Origin: Clostridia bacterium
Lineage (GTDB): Bacteria > Bacillota > Clostridia > Lachnospirales > Lachnospiraceae
Direction of reading: 5' to 3'
NCBI GenBank assembly: GCA_026000755.1
Contig: BNZC01000002.1
Coordinates: 29,172 to 93,171, forward strand
DNA length: 64,000 bases
The notes under the pieces were generated by a model. It ran no database searches and was not told the origin of the DNA. It saw only the letters and a program-made list of their open reading frames with translations. The position numbers and the translations under genes were made by a program. Each line of letters opens with the position of its first letter. The stretch's first letter is position 1. Positions 43,329 to 52,384 of this stretch are shown here, piece after piece.

Positions 43329-43389
43329 GATTTGATTCTCCTTTTTTGTGAAACACTTTGTGAAATGCAAGCTTATCGAAAGGTCGTCT

Positions 43390-44493
43390 TTACTTCCTGC
43401 TAATATGCTTGCGGATTTTCTCTCCCATTTCAGTACAGCTTAACTTGCTTAAAGCCCTCCCGGCTGTTTTACTGTAAATATCTGCCGTGCGGTAGCCTTC
43501 TTTTAAGACCTGTTGTACCGCTTCTTCCACCCACTGTGCCTCTTTGTCCAAATCCAAGGAGAAGCGCAGCAACATGGCGGCACTTAGTATGGTTGCAATG
43601 GGATTTGCAATGTTTTTGCCTGCAATGTCCGGTGCCGAACCGTGACTTGGCTCATACAAGCCAAACTTCGTATCATTTAGACTGGCGGAGGGGAGCATTC
43701 CGATAGATCCCGTAATCATACTTGCTTCATCCGATAAAATATCGCCAAACATATTTTCTGTCAGTACCACATCAAATTGTCCGGGATTGCGTACAAGCTG
43801 CATCGCCGCATTATCCACCAACATATGCTCGTAGGATATGCCCTTGTAATCACCTGCCACCTCGTCTACCACCTTACGCCATAAACGGGAGGAATCAAGG
43901 ACATTTGCCTTGTCCACACTTGTTACCTTGCCCCGCCGCTTTCCTGCAATCTCAAATGCCTTTATGGCAATGCGGCGAATTTCATTTTCATTGTACATCA
44001 GAGTGTCCATAGCGGTAAGCACACCGTCTATTTCCTTGGTTTCTCGATTACCAAAATACAAACCACCCGTTAATTCCCGCATAATAACCATGTCAAAGCC
44101 TTCCCCTATGATTTCTTCTTTGAGGGGGCAAGCTTCCTTTAGCTCCTGATACAAATAGGCGGGTCTGATATTGGCAAAGAGGTTTAATTCTTTTCGTATT
44201 CGAAGAAGTCCTGCCTCCGGTCGCAAATGCGGGGGCAGCTTGTACCAAGGAGAAGTGGTGGTATCGCCGCCAATGGAACCCATTAAGACAGCATCGCAGG
44301 ACTTTGCACGAGTGACCGCTTCGTCTGTCAATGGTTCCCCACAGGCATCAATAGATACCCCCCCCAATAGAATTTCTTCATATGTAAAGTTGTGGTCGGA
44401 TAGGCTTGCCACTTCCTCTAAGACTTTTTTTGCTTCTGTCACGATTTCAGGACCGATTCCGTCCCCATAGATAATACCGATTCGCTGATTCAT
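43390..44493 (-). CDS. leuB: 3-Isopropylmalate dehydrogenase
   Basis: The 367-residue NAD-dependent decarboxylating dehydrogenase carries out the third step of leucine synthesis. It has the opening G-D-G-I-G-P-E-I, the arginine-rich substrate block [15 protein letters not shown] and [13 protein letters not shown]. An 8-base C run (44358-44365) encodes G-G-V. It is first in the operon; leuA and leuCD are not in this window. Confidence 0.97.
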   Translation of the reverse strand: MNQRIGIIYGDGIGPEIVTEAKKVLEEVASLSDHNFTYEEILLGGVSIDACGEPLTDEAVTRAKSCDAVLMGSIGGDTTTSPWYKLPPHLRPEAGLLRIRKELNLFANIRPAYLYQELKEACPLKEEIIGEGFDMVIMRELTGGLYFGNRETKEIDGVLTAMDTLMYNENEIRRIAIKAFEIAGKRRGKVTSVDKANVLDSSRLWRKVVDEVAGDYKGISYEHMLVDNAAMQLVRNPGQFDVVLTENMFGDILSDEASMITGSIGMLPSASLNDTKFGLYEPSHGSAPDIAGKNIANPIATILSAAMLLRFSLDLDKEAQWVEEAVQQVLKEGYRTADIYSKTAGRALSKLSCTEMGEKIRKHISRK

Positions 44494-44525
44494 GTTATGC
44501 TCCTTTGCATTTATATGTCACAACA

Positions 44526-44554
44526 AGTATAGCACTCTGTAAGATAAATTTCAA
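44526..44554 (-). promoter_or_regulatory. Promoter of leuB-ilvDB-serCA
   Basis: TTGAAA (44549-44554), 17-base spacer, TATACT (44526-44531) on the minus strand; the leader is too short for a T-box or attenuator. Confidence 0.75.
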
Positions 44555-44594
44555 GATATTTTTCAAGTATGAGGGAAATCTGTTCGTCATTTTC

Positions 44595-44704
44595 AAAAAA
44601 GAATCCTCGCTGTAACCCCAAACGGCTGTCCACTCTACCCTGATAAATGTTTTAAGCGAGGCTTCTTTTTTGGTAGCGTGGACAGTCGTTTTCAACTACA
44701 TAGA
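44595..44704. repeat. R1 hairpin repeat, copy B
   Basis: Arms at 44621-44639 and 44672-44690 pair at 17 of 19 positions. A second pair, AAAAAAGAATCCTCGCT (44595) and AGCGAGGCTTCTTTTTT (44655), interlocks with it. CTACATAG at the right end matches the boundary motif of the other copies. It lies between the LysM gene and the leuB promoter. A partial R3 end (TTGCTTTCGG) abuts the LysM stop at 44738-44750. Confidence 0.7.
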
Positions 44705-44749
44705 AGTTCCTTTTCAGGGCAGAATGGGCAATCGTCAAGTTGCTTTCGG

Positions 44750-45634
44750 TCAATCATAATCTTCCGACAAAATCGGCACAATCTCATATTCCCCATCATT
44801 TTTGCGGCGTCGATAATCCATCCTGTCATTTCGATACCGATTCCATTCTCGGTCGTTCTCTCGCCCTCGTTCCCGAAAACCCGGTTGCATAGCACGGTAC
44901 TCCACGGCGGGATCCATCTCACCGGAAATGGATCGTTCTCTATTACAGCACATTGGTGCAGAGGGAAAGGAGGGCTTTTTCGTATTCCAACATTCTCCTT
45001 TATTCTCCTGTCTTGACAGAGGGATAGATGCTTGCGCTCTGCCGTAAGAAGGAGGCATTTCTTTCCATGGTTGTGGAGTGATTGGCACTGGCATGGAGGG
45101 CATTACCGGCATAGAGGGTTGCACCTGTTTCATTCCGCCACTTGACGGTTGGGAGATGGGTACAGGAATAGGCATAGGGGAGGGTGCCTGTTTCATTCCA
45201 TTGCTTGACGACCTGGAAATAGGTACAGGGGGAGATGTTGGCATTGGAAGCGGCGTGGGCGCAGGCGGCATTGGCATTGGGAGCGGTGTTGGCGTAGGTG
45301 CCACCGGCATTGGAAGCGGTGTTGGCGTAGGCATTGGCGGTGTCGGCATTGGAAGTGGCATTGGCTTCCCTCCACTCGGTTGTTCCGGCAACGGCTGCGG
45401 CAACGGCACCACTTCCACGCCCCCACCTGCTGAAACAGGAATACACAGTTCATCCCCGATTTGCAGATTATACGCATTCACATAGGGATTGGCAAACATA
45501 ATTTTGGACACGGATACATGATACTTCTTTCCCAAAAGATACAGGGAATCTCCCTTTTCAATCACATGGACAAGACCCCGACAGGGGCCTCCTGTAAAAA
45601 TCGGTCCCGTTGGTATGCTACTATATTTTTCCAT
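44750..45634 (-). CDS. LysM-domain protein with proline/methionine repeats
   Basis: A 294-residue protein. An N-terminal LysM domain (about residues 20-65, H-V-I-E-K-G-D-S-L to I-G-D-E-L-C-I-P) would bind peptidoglycan or chitin-like glycans. It is followed by about 100 residues of P-M-P-T-type repeats and two G-M-K-Q repeat blocks, then an Arg-rich acidic tail. A frame extending 81 bases further upstream exists, but GGAG precedes the ATG at 45634. No signal peptide is visible, so it may be a spore or cytoplasmic protein; spore-coat LysM proteins are an alternative. Confidence 0.75.
   Translation of the reverse strand: MEKYSSIPTGPIFTGGPCRGLVHVIEKGDSLYLLGKKYHVSVSKIMFANPYVNAYNLQIGDELCIPVSAGGGVEVVPLPQPLPEQPSGGKPMPLPMPTPPMPTPTPLPMPVAPTPTPLPMPMPPAPTPLPMPTSPPVPISRSSSNGMKQAPSPMPIPVPISQPSSGGMKQVQPSMPVMPSMPVPITPQPWKEMPPSYGRAQASIPLSRQENKGECWNTKKPSFPSAPMCCNRERSISGEMDPAVEYRAMQPGFRERGRENDREWNRYRNDRMDYRRRKNDGEYEIVPILSEDYD
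45230..45375. repeat. Pro-Met-Pro coding repeats in the LysM gene
   Basis: Imperfect tandem repeats built on GGCATTGGAAGCGGTGT-like units (plus strand) encode P-L-P-M-P-T-type repeats on the minus strand. Confidence 0.7.
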
Positions 45635-45709
45635 AAATTCTCCAAAAATCTTTTCTCTCCCTATCATAATATTACAAGACTGGAAAAAGGTTACCGGTGC
45701 AACAAAAAA

Positions 45710-45738
45710 CAGCAATACCCTCCTGTCGGGTGTTGCTG
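45710..45738. terminator. Bidirectional terminator after the butyrate operon
   Basis: CAGCAATACCC / GGGTGTTGCTG give an 11-bp stem with one mismatch and a 7-base loop. U-runs follow on both strands. It ends the etfA transcript about 90 bases after its stop. Confidence 0.75.
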
Positions 45739-45825
45739 CTTTTTGATTAAAATTGATCTAACTCTGCTACTCGTTTTTCTACGAGTTCTACCTCTTCCGA
45801 TTCCATCATTGCCTGCAAGCTTCTC

Positions 45826-46848
45826 TTATCTCTTCCCTGCCTTCTCCGCCTGTATCCTCTTCGTAAGCAGCGGCAGAATCTTGGTCAAATCTCCTACCAC
45901 GCCATAATCCGCCACGTCAAAGATGGGTGCCGTTTCATCCTTATTGATGGCAATGATAATATCCGATTCTTCCATTCCTGCCAAATGCTGAATGGCTCCT
46001 GAAATACCCGCCGCAATATATACATTGGGTCGTACGGTCTTGCCGGTTTGACCAACCTGCAAATCCTTTGGCTTCCAACCTGCATCCACAACGGCACGAG
46101 ACGCACTTACACTTCCGCCTAAAGCCTCCGCCAAGTCATCTAAGAGTGCAAATCCCTCTAAGCTTCCCACACCGCGACCACCGGATACCAAGAATTTTGC
46201 ATCCATAATATCCACTTCTTCACCGGGTGTCTTCACTACTTCCAAAATCTCCACATATTTGTGGTCAGGTGTAAATCCGGGATTAAATTCTACCAAATTG
46301 GCTTTTGCCCCTTCTTTTCGCTCATTCTTTTGCATAACGCCGGGGCGCACGGTTGCCATCTGCGGTCTGTTGTCCGGACAAGCAATGGTTGCAATTGTAT
46401 TTCCGCCAAAGGCAGGACGAGTCATGAGCAGCTGCTTTTCTTTCTCCTTAAAATCACCGATTTCAAGAACGGTGCAGTCTGCCGTCAATCCCGTTGCTAC
46501 CCTTGCGGATACCCGAGGAGCCAAGTCACGACCGATTGCCGTTGCACCAACCAGTAAGATTTCCGGCTTAAATTCGTTAATAACAGCAGCTAATCCGTGA
46601 GAATAGGGTTCGGTTCGATAATCCGCAAGCTGTGGATCGTCTACAAGAATGACACGGTCTGCACCGTATACAGCCAGTTCATCCGCCAAGCCTTTCACGC
46701 CGGATCCTAACAAGACAGCCGTTACCTCCGCACCCAAATCCGCCGCAAGGTCTTTTCCTTTTCCCAAGAGTTCAAAGGATATGCTGTTTAATTCATTGTC
46801 TACCTGTTGGGCAAAGATAAACACGCCCTTATATTCTTCTAAATTCAT
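45826..46848 (-). CDS. etfA: Electron transfer flavoprotein alpha subunit
   Basis: A 340-residue FAD-binding subunit of the Etf that serves butyryl-CoA dehydrogenase; in anaerobes this complex can bifurcate electrons between crotonyl-CoA and ferredoxin. The C-terminal FAD domain shows S-G-G-R-G-V-G-S, V-G-Q-T-G-K-T-V-R-P and A-A-G-I-S-G-A-I-Q-H. It is the last gene of the butyrate operon. Confidence 0.95.
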   Translation of the reverse strand: MNLEEYKGVFIFAQQVDNELNSISFELLGKGKDLAADLGAEVTAVLLGSGVKGLADELAVYGADRVILVDDPQLADYRTEPYSHGLAAVINEFKPEILLVGATAIGRDLAPRVSARVATGLTADCTVLEIGDFKEKEKQLLMTRPAFGGNTIATIACPDNRPQMATVRPGVMQKNERKEGAKANLVEFNPGFTPDHKYVEILEVVKTPGEEVDIMDAKFLVSGGRGVGSLEGFALLDDLAEALGGSVSASRAVVDAGWKPKDLQVGQTGKTVRPNVYIAAGISGAIQHLAGMEESDIIIAINKDETAPIFDVADYGVVGDLTKILPLLTKRIQAEKAGKR

Positions 46849-46864
46849 CCTAATTCACCTCTCC

Positions 46865-47647
46865 TTAAATGACGTGCTTCTCTTTTAATTTTTCGAAAAT
46901 ATAAGCCGCCGCTTCCTCCGGATCTAAGGTCATCTGCTCACCGGAAGCCTTGCGTACCTTGTCAGAAGCCTTTGCAATCTTTGTGGGCGAACCATTTAAG
47001 CCCAAATTCGCATCGTCTACATCCTTTAGATCCGCTCTGCCCCATACGGTCATTTCCTTGTCATAGGCTTCAAAAATCCCGCCGGGCGTCATGTAGCGCG
47101 GCTCATTTAGTTCAGAAAGAGCGGTGATTAACACCGGCATTTTTGCCTTTAAGAGGTGATAGCTGTCCTCGAACTGACGTTCTACCAATACGCTATCGCC
47201 TTCCACCTTGATATTTTGGGCATAGGAAATCACAGGAATATCCAAATGCTCGGAAATCTGGGGACCAACCTGCGCCGTATCGCCGTCAATGGCCTGACGA
47301 CCCGTAATGATGATGTCATAATCCAAATTGCGAATTGCTCCCGCAATTGTAGTAGAAGTCGCCCATGTATCCGCTCCACCGAGGATGCGGTCGGTTATTA
47401 AAACGGCCTTATCCGCTCCCATTGCCAGGGCTTCCCGAAGGACTTCTTCCGCCTTTGGCAGACCCATGGTAAGTACGGTTATTTCCGCCTGATATTGTTC
47501 TTTTAATCGAAGTGCCGCTTCCAAACCGGCCTTATCGTCCGGATTCATCACAGCAAGCATTCCCGCTCTGTTTAAGGTGCCGTCGGGATTGAACTTTACG
47601 CCGCCCTTGGTATCCGGCACTTGTTTCACACACACAATAATTTTCAC
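46865..47647 (-). CDS. etfB: Electron transfer flavoprotein beta subunit
   Basis: The 260-residue partner of EtfA. It begins M-K-I-I-V-C-V-K-Q-V-P-D-T and contains A-L-A-M-G-A-D-K-A-V-L-I and the conserved D-G-D-T-A-Q-V-G-P block, consistent with the bifurcating group found with Bcd. It lies between bcd and etfA with short gaps. Confidence 0.95.
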   Translation of the reverse strand: MKIIVCVKQVPDTKGGVKFNPDGTLNRAGMLAVMNPDDKAGLEAALRLKEQYQAEITVLTMGLPKAEEVLREALAMGADKAVLITDRILGGADTWATSTTIAGAIRNLDYDIIITGRQAIDGDTAQVGPQISEHLDIPVISYAQNIKVEGDSVLVERQFEDSYHLLKAKMPVLITALSELNEPRYMTPGGIFEAYDKEMTVWGRADLKDVDDANLGLNGSPTKIAKASDKVRKASGEQMTLDPEEAAAYIFEKLKEKHVI

Positions 47648-47679
47648 AGTCGTTTCGCTCCTTTGCTATTCATGGATTC

Positions 47680-48834
47680 CTATTTGATCACGCTTGCACT
47701 GATAACCATTCGCTGAACTTCACTGGTTCCCTCATAGATCTCCGTAATCTTCGCATCACGCATCATACGCTCTACGTCATACTCTCTGGTATAGCCATAA
47801 CCGCCGTGAAGCTGAACTGCCTTGGTGGTCACTTCCATAGCAACCTCCGCCGCATAAAGCTTCGCCATAGCCGCCTCTACCGAATAGGATTTCTGTGTCT
47901 CCTTTGCCTGTGCCGCCTTATAAACCAAAAGCTGTGCCGCCTGTGTCTTTGTCGCCATATCTGCAATCTGAAATTGGGTGTTTTGGAATGCCCCTATGGG
48001 ACGACCAAACTGCTTTCTCTCCTGCACGTAAGCAATGGTAGAATCCAATGCACCTTCTGCTAAACCCAATGCCTGTGCGGCAATTCCGATACGACCGCCG
48101 TCTAAGGTGTGCATGGCAATGCCAAAACCCTTGCCCTCTTTGCCCAAGAGATTGTCCTTAGGAATACGGCAATCCGTAAAAATCAATTCATAGGTAGAAG
48201 AACCTCGAATACCCATCTTCTTTTCCTTGGTACCAAATTCAAAGCCGGGGGTTCCCTTCTCTACGATGTAAGCGGAAATAATTTTCTTTTTCCTCCCCCT
48301 TGCATCGGTCTGTACATCGGAAATCGCAAAGATAATGTAAACATCCGCTTCCTTGCCATTGGTAATAAATATCTTAGAACCGTTTAAGACCCATTCATCG
48401 CCCTCTAAAACTGCCTTGGTCTGTTGTCCCTGGGCATCGGTTCCCGCCCCCGGTTCGGTTAAACCGAATGCGCCTAATTTCCGTCCGCTTGCCAAATCAG
48501 GCAGGTATTTTTGCTTCTGCTCTTCCGTTCCGTAGGTCAAAATCGGGTCACAGCACAAAGAGGTATGAGCAGACACGATCACACCCGTTGTACCGCAAAC
48601 CTTCGATAATTCCTCCACGCACATGGCATAGGTCAATACGTCTGCACCCTGTCCGCCGTATTCCTTTGGTACCGGAATGCCTAAGAATCCATATTTCGCC
48701 AGTTTCTTCACGGTTTCCCGGGGAAACTGTTCGGTCTCGTCCACCTCCTGTGCCAGAGGTTTTACTTCTTTTTCGGCAAATTCCTTGAATAAGGTCCTCG
48801 CCATTTCATGTTTTTTGCTTAAGGTGAAATCCAT
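47680..48834 (-). CDS. bcd: Butyryl-CoA dehydrogenase
   Basis: A 384-residue FAD-dependent acyl-CoA dehydrogenase that reduces crotonyl-CoA to butyryl-CoA. It has the G-L-T-E-P-G-A-G-T-D and F-I-T-N-G segments for FAD and the catalytic glutamate in Y-E-G-T-S-E-V-Q-R-M. Position next to etfB and etfA and downstream of hbd supports butyrate formation over amino-acid catabolism. Confidence 0.95.
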   Translation of the reverse strand: MDFTLSKKHEMARTLFKEFAEKEVKPLAQEVDETEQFPRETVKKLAKYGFLGIPVPKEYGGQGADVLTYAMCVEELSKVCGTTGVIVSAHTSLCCDPILTYGTEEQKQKYLPDLASGRKLGAFGLTEPGAGTDAQGQQTKAVLEGDEWVLNGSKIFITNGKEADVYIIFAISDVQTDARGRKKKIISAYIVEKGTPGFEFGTKEKKMGIRGSSTYELIFTDCRIPKDNLLGKEGKGFGIAMHTLDGGRIGIAAQALGLAEGALDSTIAYVQERKQFGRPIGAFQNTQFQIADMATKTQAAQLLVYKAAQAKETQKSYSVEAAMAKLYAAEVAMEVTTKAVQLHGGYGYTREYDVERMMRDAKITEIYEGTSEVQRMVISASVIK

Positions 48835-48849
48835 TCCGATATTCCTCCA

Positions 48850-49689
48850 TTATTTGCTATAGTCATAAAAGCCTGCACCTGTTTTTCTGCCAAGCTTGCC
48901 GCCCCTTACCATTTTCTTAAGGAGGGGATGCGCCCTGTATTTGGAATCGCCGGTTTCTGACTGCAATACTTCCATGATGGCAAGGCACACATCAAGACCA
49001 ATCAAGTCGCCCAAAGCCAAGGGTCCCATGGGATGGTTTGCACCTAATTTCATGGCGGAATCAATGCCCTCTACGGAGGCTACGCCTTCTGCGTAAATGC
49101 CAACAGCCTCGTTAATCAAGGGAATGAGAATACGATTTACCACAAATCCCGCTGCTTCTTCCACCTGTACGGGAGTCTTGCCCAAATCTTCCGCAATTTT
49201 TTTAATCTTGTCCACCAAGTCCGCCGGGGTATCTAATCCGGCAATGACTTCTACTAATTTCATAACGGGAGCAGGATTAAAGAAGTGCATACCGATCACG
49301 GGACGATCTAAGGCGGCGCCGATTTCGGTAATAGATAAGGAAGAAGTGTTGGTAGCAAAAATAGCATTCGCCCCTACAATCGCCTGTAACTCCTTAAATG
49401 TCTGCTTTTTGATTTCCATATTCTCAATGGCAGCCTCCACCACAAGGTCTGCATCTGTGCAGATTTCCTTGGTGCCTGTCTTGATTTTTGCCAAAACGGC
49501 GGTTGCCACCTCTTGGCTTAATTTGCCTGCCGCCACACGCTTTTCAAAACCTTTTTCTATTTTCTTCTTGCCGTTTGCCGCAAATTCCTCGTTGATGTCA
49601 CACAAATATACTTCATAACCCTCTGTCTGTGCAAATGCCTGTGCAATGCCGGAACCCATGGTTCCTGCGCCGATAATTCCTACTTTCAT
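48850..49689 (-). CDS. hbd: 3-Hydroxybutyryl-CoA dehydrogenase
   Basis: A 279-residue NAD(P)-dependent enzyme reducing acetoacetyl-CoA. The Rossmann motif [10 protein letters not shown] is at the N-terminus and the catalytic H-F-F-N-P-A-P-V segment is central. Length is typical of the stand-alone clostridial type. It follows a small unknown gene and thl. No crotonase gene accompanies it. Confidence 0.96.
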   Translation of the reverse strand: MKVGIIGAGTMGSGIAQAFAQTEGYEVYLCDINEEFAANGKKKIEKGFEKRVAAGKLSQEVATAVLAKIKTGTKEICTDADLVVEAAIENMEIKKQTFKELQAIVGANAIFATNTSSLSITEIGAALDRPVIGMHFFNPAPVMKLVEVIAGLDTPADLVDKIKKIAEDLGKTPVQVEEAAGFVVNRILIPLINEAVGIYAEGVASVEGIDSAMKLGANHPMGPLALGDLIGLDVCLAIMEVLQSETGDSKYRAHPLLKKMVRGGKLGRKTGAGFYDYSK

Positions 49690-49704
49690 TGATAAGTCCT
49701 CCTT

Positions 49705-49851
49705 CTAGTCTTCCAATGCTTTTTGCAACGTATCTATAATCTCTTGAACTTTCCGCTGTTTTTTGTCTTGATCCGTTTCTTCTTGCACTTCTTTCAAATC
49801 GGTAAGAATAAACCTTAAAAACGTATCAAACTGTTTATCTGTCATTCCCAT
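49705..49851 (-). CDS. Small unknown protein between thl and hbd
   Basis: A 48-residue acidic helical protein starting M-G-M-T-D-K-Q-F-D-T-F-L-R, too short for routine gene callers. Its N-terminus is clearly related to the 67-residue protein encoded upstream of thl (M-G-M-T-D-E-Q-F-E-S-F-T-R), so the two flank thl as paralogues. It starts two bases upstream of the thl stop region and ends 16 bases before hbd. No function is recognised. Confidence 0.7.
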   Translation of the reverse strand: MGMTDKQFDTFLRFILTDLKEVQEETDQDKKQRKVQEIIDTLQKALED

Positions 49852-49852
49852 A

Positions 49853-51040
49853 TTAGTACCTCTCTACAATTGTTGAACAGCCCATGCCGCCGCCAATACA
49901 CAAGGTCGCTAAGCCACGCTTCGCTTCCGGTCTTTTCTGCAACTCATGCAACAAACTCACAAGAATACGACAGCCGGAGGCTCCTACCGGGTGTCCAAGT
50001 GCTATGGCTCCGCCGTTTACATTTACCTTATTTAAGTCAAATTTCAAATCTCTTGCTACGGCGATAGCCTGCGCCGCAAATGCTTCATTTGCTTCGATTA
50101 AGTCAAGATCGTCAACCGTAAGTCCGGTACGTGCCAAGACCTTTGTTGTAGATGCCACAGGACCGATGCCCATGATGGCAGGGTCAACACCGCCTAAGGC
50201 ACCTGCAAGCCAAGTCGCCATAGGAGTAACGCCCAATTCTTTGGCTTTTTCTTCACTCATGACTACGACTGCCGCCGCACCGTCATTGATGGTCGAGGAA
50301 TTGCCTGCCGTAATCACGCCGCCTTCTTTTCCTGAAGCCGCACGCAATTTGGAGAGCCCCTCTGCTGTGGTGTCGGGACGTGGACCTTCGTCTGTATTAA
50401 ACTGAATGATGTCTTTTTTTATTTTCACGGGAACAGAAACGATTTCGTCATTGAAACGGCCATCTTCTACTGCCTTTGCCGCCTTTTGCTGGCTTGCCGC
50501 CGCAAATTCATCTAATTCTTGCCTTGTAATGCCGTATTTCTCCGCTACGTTCTCTGCGGTAATCATCATGTGATACCCTTCAAAGGCGTCGGTTAAGGCA
50601 TCGTTTACCATAGTATCTACTACCTTGCCATTGCCCATACGATAGCCAAAGCGTGCGCTTGGCAACACATAAGGAGCCAAATCCATGCTTTCCATACCAC
50701 CTGCCACAACAACATCCGCCTCACCTGCCAGAATCATGTTGGCAGCTTCGTTTACGCATTTTAATCCGGAACCGCAAACGACATTCAGCGTAATTGCCGG
50801 TACTTCAATGGGAAGTCCTGCCTTGATGGAAGCTTGTCTTGCTACGTTTTGCCCTAAGCCCGCCTGAATAACACAGCCCAACATAACCTCATCCACCTGC
50901 TGCGGTGCAACGCCTGCTCTTTTGATGGCTTCTTTAACAACAGCCGCACCAAGATCCGCCGCCGAAACACCACTTAAGGTTCCGCCGAATTTTCCGATTG
51001 CGGTACGACATGCGCCCGCCAAGACTACTTTTTTTGACAT
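49853..51040 (-). CDS. thl: Acetyl-CoA acetyltransferase (thiolase)
   Basis: A 395-residue thiolase II that condenses two acetyl-CoA. The nucleophilic C89 lies in N-V-V-C-G-S-G-L-K, with G-H-P-V-G-A-S-G near the C-terminus and the second cysteine in C-I-G-G-G-M-G. It opens the catalytic part of the butyrate operon. Confidence 0.96.
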   Translation of the reverse strand: MSKKVVLAGACRTAIGKFGGTLSGVSAADLGAAVVKEAIKRAGVAPQQVDEVMLGCVIQAGLGQNVARQASIKAGLPIEVPAITLNVVCGSGLKCVNEAANMILAGEADVVVAGGMESMDLAPYVLPSARFGYRMGNGKVVDTMVNDALTDAFEGYHMMITAENVAEKYGITRQELDEFAAASQQKAAKAVEDGRFNDEIVSVPVKIKKDIIQFNTDEGPRPDTTAEGLSKLRAASGKEGGVITAGNSSTINDGAAAVVVMSEEKAKELGVTPMATWLAGALGGVDPAIMGIGPVASTTKVLARTGLTVDDLDLIEANEAFAAQAIAVARDLKFDLNKVNVNGGAIALGHPVGASGCRILVSLLHELQKRPEAKRGLATLCIGGGMGCSTIVERY

Positions 51041-51130
51041 AAATTGTTCTCCTTTTCTGTGTTAGATGGTTTGTTTGTGGTTTGTTTGGTATGGATATTG
51101 CTTGTAACTATTGCTTCCACCCTGATAGGG

Positions 51131-51334
51131 TTATTCTGCCCGTTTGCGCATAAGGGTATTCCTGATCTGTTCGGATGCCTTTTCCTCCGCCAATCTTCTT
51201 TCAATAAATACCGCCTGTTGTTCCGGCACAGAGTCCCTTATGATGTACTGTGCCTCCTTGAGCGTTTCCGCCTTTAATACCGCCCGATAAAGTGTCCTTG
51301 TAAATGATTCAAATTGTTCGTCTGTCATCCCCAT
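51131..51334 (-). CDS. Small unknown protein upstream of thl, paralogue of the thl-hbd intergenic gene
   Basis: A 67-residue charged helical protein beginning M-G-M-T-D-E-Q-F-E-S-F. A longer frame exists upstream, but AAAGGAGAG right before this ATG and the match to the second paralogue fix the start. It is the first gene after the operon promoter. The tail is basic and rich in Glu/Arg. No family recognised; a regulatory or structural role in the butyrate operon is only a guess. Confidence 0.7.
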   Translation of the reverse strand: MGMTDEQFESFTRTLYRAVLKAETLKEAQYIIRDSVPEQQAVFIERRLAEEKASEQIRNTLMRKRAE

Positions 51335-51368
51335 ATGCCTCTCTCCTTTCCGCTTCTTTACTACTTCT

Positions 51369-51397
51369 ATGATAACATGAGAAGGCTTTTTTTTCAA
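51369..51397 (-). promoter_or_regulatory. Promoter of the butyrate operon
   Basis: TTGAAA (51392-51397), 17-base spacer, TATCAT (51369-51374) on the minus strand, about 35 bases before the small first gene. Confidence 0.75.
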
Positions 51398-51436
51398 GGA
51401 CTTTTCTCGGGTTAAACACCGAATTTTGAAAACAGT

Positions 51437-51548
51437 TACTCTATGTAATCCAAAACGGCTACCCGCTCCGCAAAAAAAGAACCCTCGCTCAATTTCACTC
51501 GAAAGTTCTTTTTTTGCGGAACGAGTAGCCATTTTCAAGCTACACTTA
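51437..51548. repeat. R1 hairpin repeat, copy C
   Basis: Arms 51452-51482 and 51505-51535 pair at 28 of 31 positions; each contains a run of seven A or T beside GAAC. TACTCTATGTAA at the left end and AGCCATTTTCA on the right match copy A. It lies between the butyrate promoter and the 3' end of the small unknown gene at 51591. Confidence 0.75.
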
Positions 51549-51590
51549 GAAACTCCTATTATCAGGACGATCTTTACCCCGTCAATTTTC

Positions 51591-51974
51591 CTATTTTTTA
51601 TAAACCATATATAAGATTCCGCCGGCGCCGATTCCCACTTCTCCTAAAGTACTGCTAAGAGATAGGGATTCATTGCTTGTATACTTTCCTTTCGCACCAA
51701 TGCCTACCGTGACAGCAAACTTGTAGTCATTAATATTCTCTGCTACACCCGGCCGATCCGGAACATACTTGCCCAATTGTGCTGCCACCAGATCCTTTAC
51801 TTCCTGAATGGTCGTATTGCTACTTACATTGCTGATCGTATAAGTATAATCGTCACTATACTTCTTGACGGTAACGGAAAACTTCGACTCTTCTGTGGAC
51901 CCTCCGCTTGCCATAAATACGCCCTCTGCAATGTCCTGAACTGCTACGATAACCGGTCTTTCATAAGTATTCAT
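51591..51974 (-). CDS. Unknown 127-residue protein with possible beta-grasp domain
   Basis: The start M-N-T-Y-E-R-P-V-I-V-A-V is fixed by AAGGAGG nine bases upstream. The first 25 residues end E-G-V-F-M-A-S-G-G, a leader-like segment. The remainder alternates strands around a helix with T-T-I-Q-E-V-K-D-L-V-A-A-Q-L-G and ends in a glycine-rich strand, reminiscent of ubiquitin-like beta-grasp proteins. No cysteine is present. It is a single-gene unit with a near-perfect promoter. Function unknown; a ribosomal-peptide precursor is another possibility. Confidence 0.7.
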   Translation of the reverse strand: MNTYERPVIVAVQDIAEGVFMASGGSTEESKFSVTVKKYSDDYTYTISNVSSNTTIQEVKDLVAAQLGKYVPDRPGVAENINDYKFAVTVGIGAKGKYTSNESLSLSSTLGEVGIGAGGILYMVYKK

Positions 51975-52097
51975 ATCTAAGTCCTCCTTCTTTGTCGGCA
52001 GCACTTCCTGTGCTGCTGCTCGAAACCATTTTTACTGTTCCCGGCTTGAATGTTCTTCCCTTGCATAAGACATTCAACTTGCCTCGCTTAATTTATA

Positions 52098-52126
52098 TGA
52101 TACAGCAATCCCCTCTGCGTGTCAAT
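52098..52126 (-). promoter_or_regulatory. Strong promoter of the 127-residue unknown gene
   Basis: TTGACA (52121-52126), 17-base spacer, TATCAT (52098-52103) on the minus strand, about 120 bases before the start. The remaining 52127-52384 is very AT-rich and shows nothing else recognised. Confidence 0.8.
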
Positions 52127-52384
52127 ATTGTTTGTTGGATTTTTTTGTAAATTAAATATCTTTTTTATTAAATATATTAACTATTTATTTGTTCATTTTT
52201 TCATCTTCACGTTATTCTTCGTTCGTATTTTTCGTTTTTCCCTTGAAATACTGCATTTATTCGACCTCTTATTCGTTTTTTAACTCTATGCCCTCATCTC
52301 GCCTTTTTGTTATTTATAAACTTTTAGAGAATAAAATGAATATTTTATGGACAATTTATGAACATTGTGAACTGGTTTCGAACT

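Noticed and set aside
44494..44749. T-box or attenuator leader for leuB
   Set aside because: The promoter lies only about 30 bases before the start; no T-box sequence or antiterminator stem was found.
45740..45825. 20-residue ORF (M-M-E-S-E-E-V-E-L) between etfA and the terminator
   Set aside because: Weak ribosome site, low complexity, no conserved pattern; treated as untranslated 3' region.
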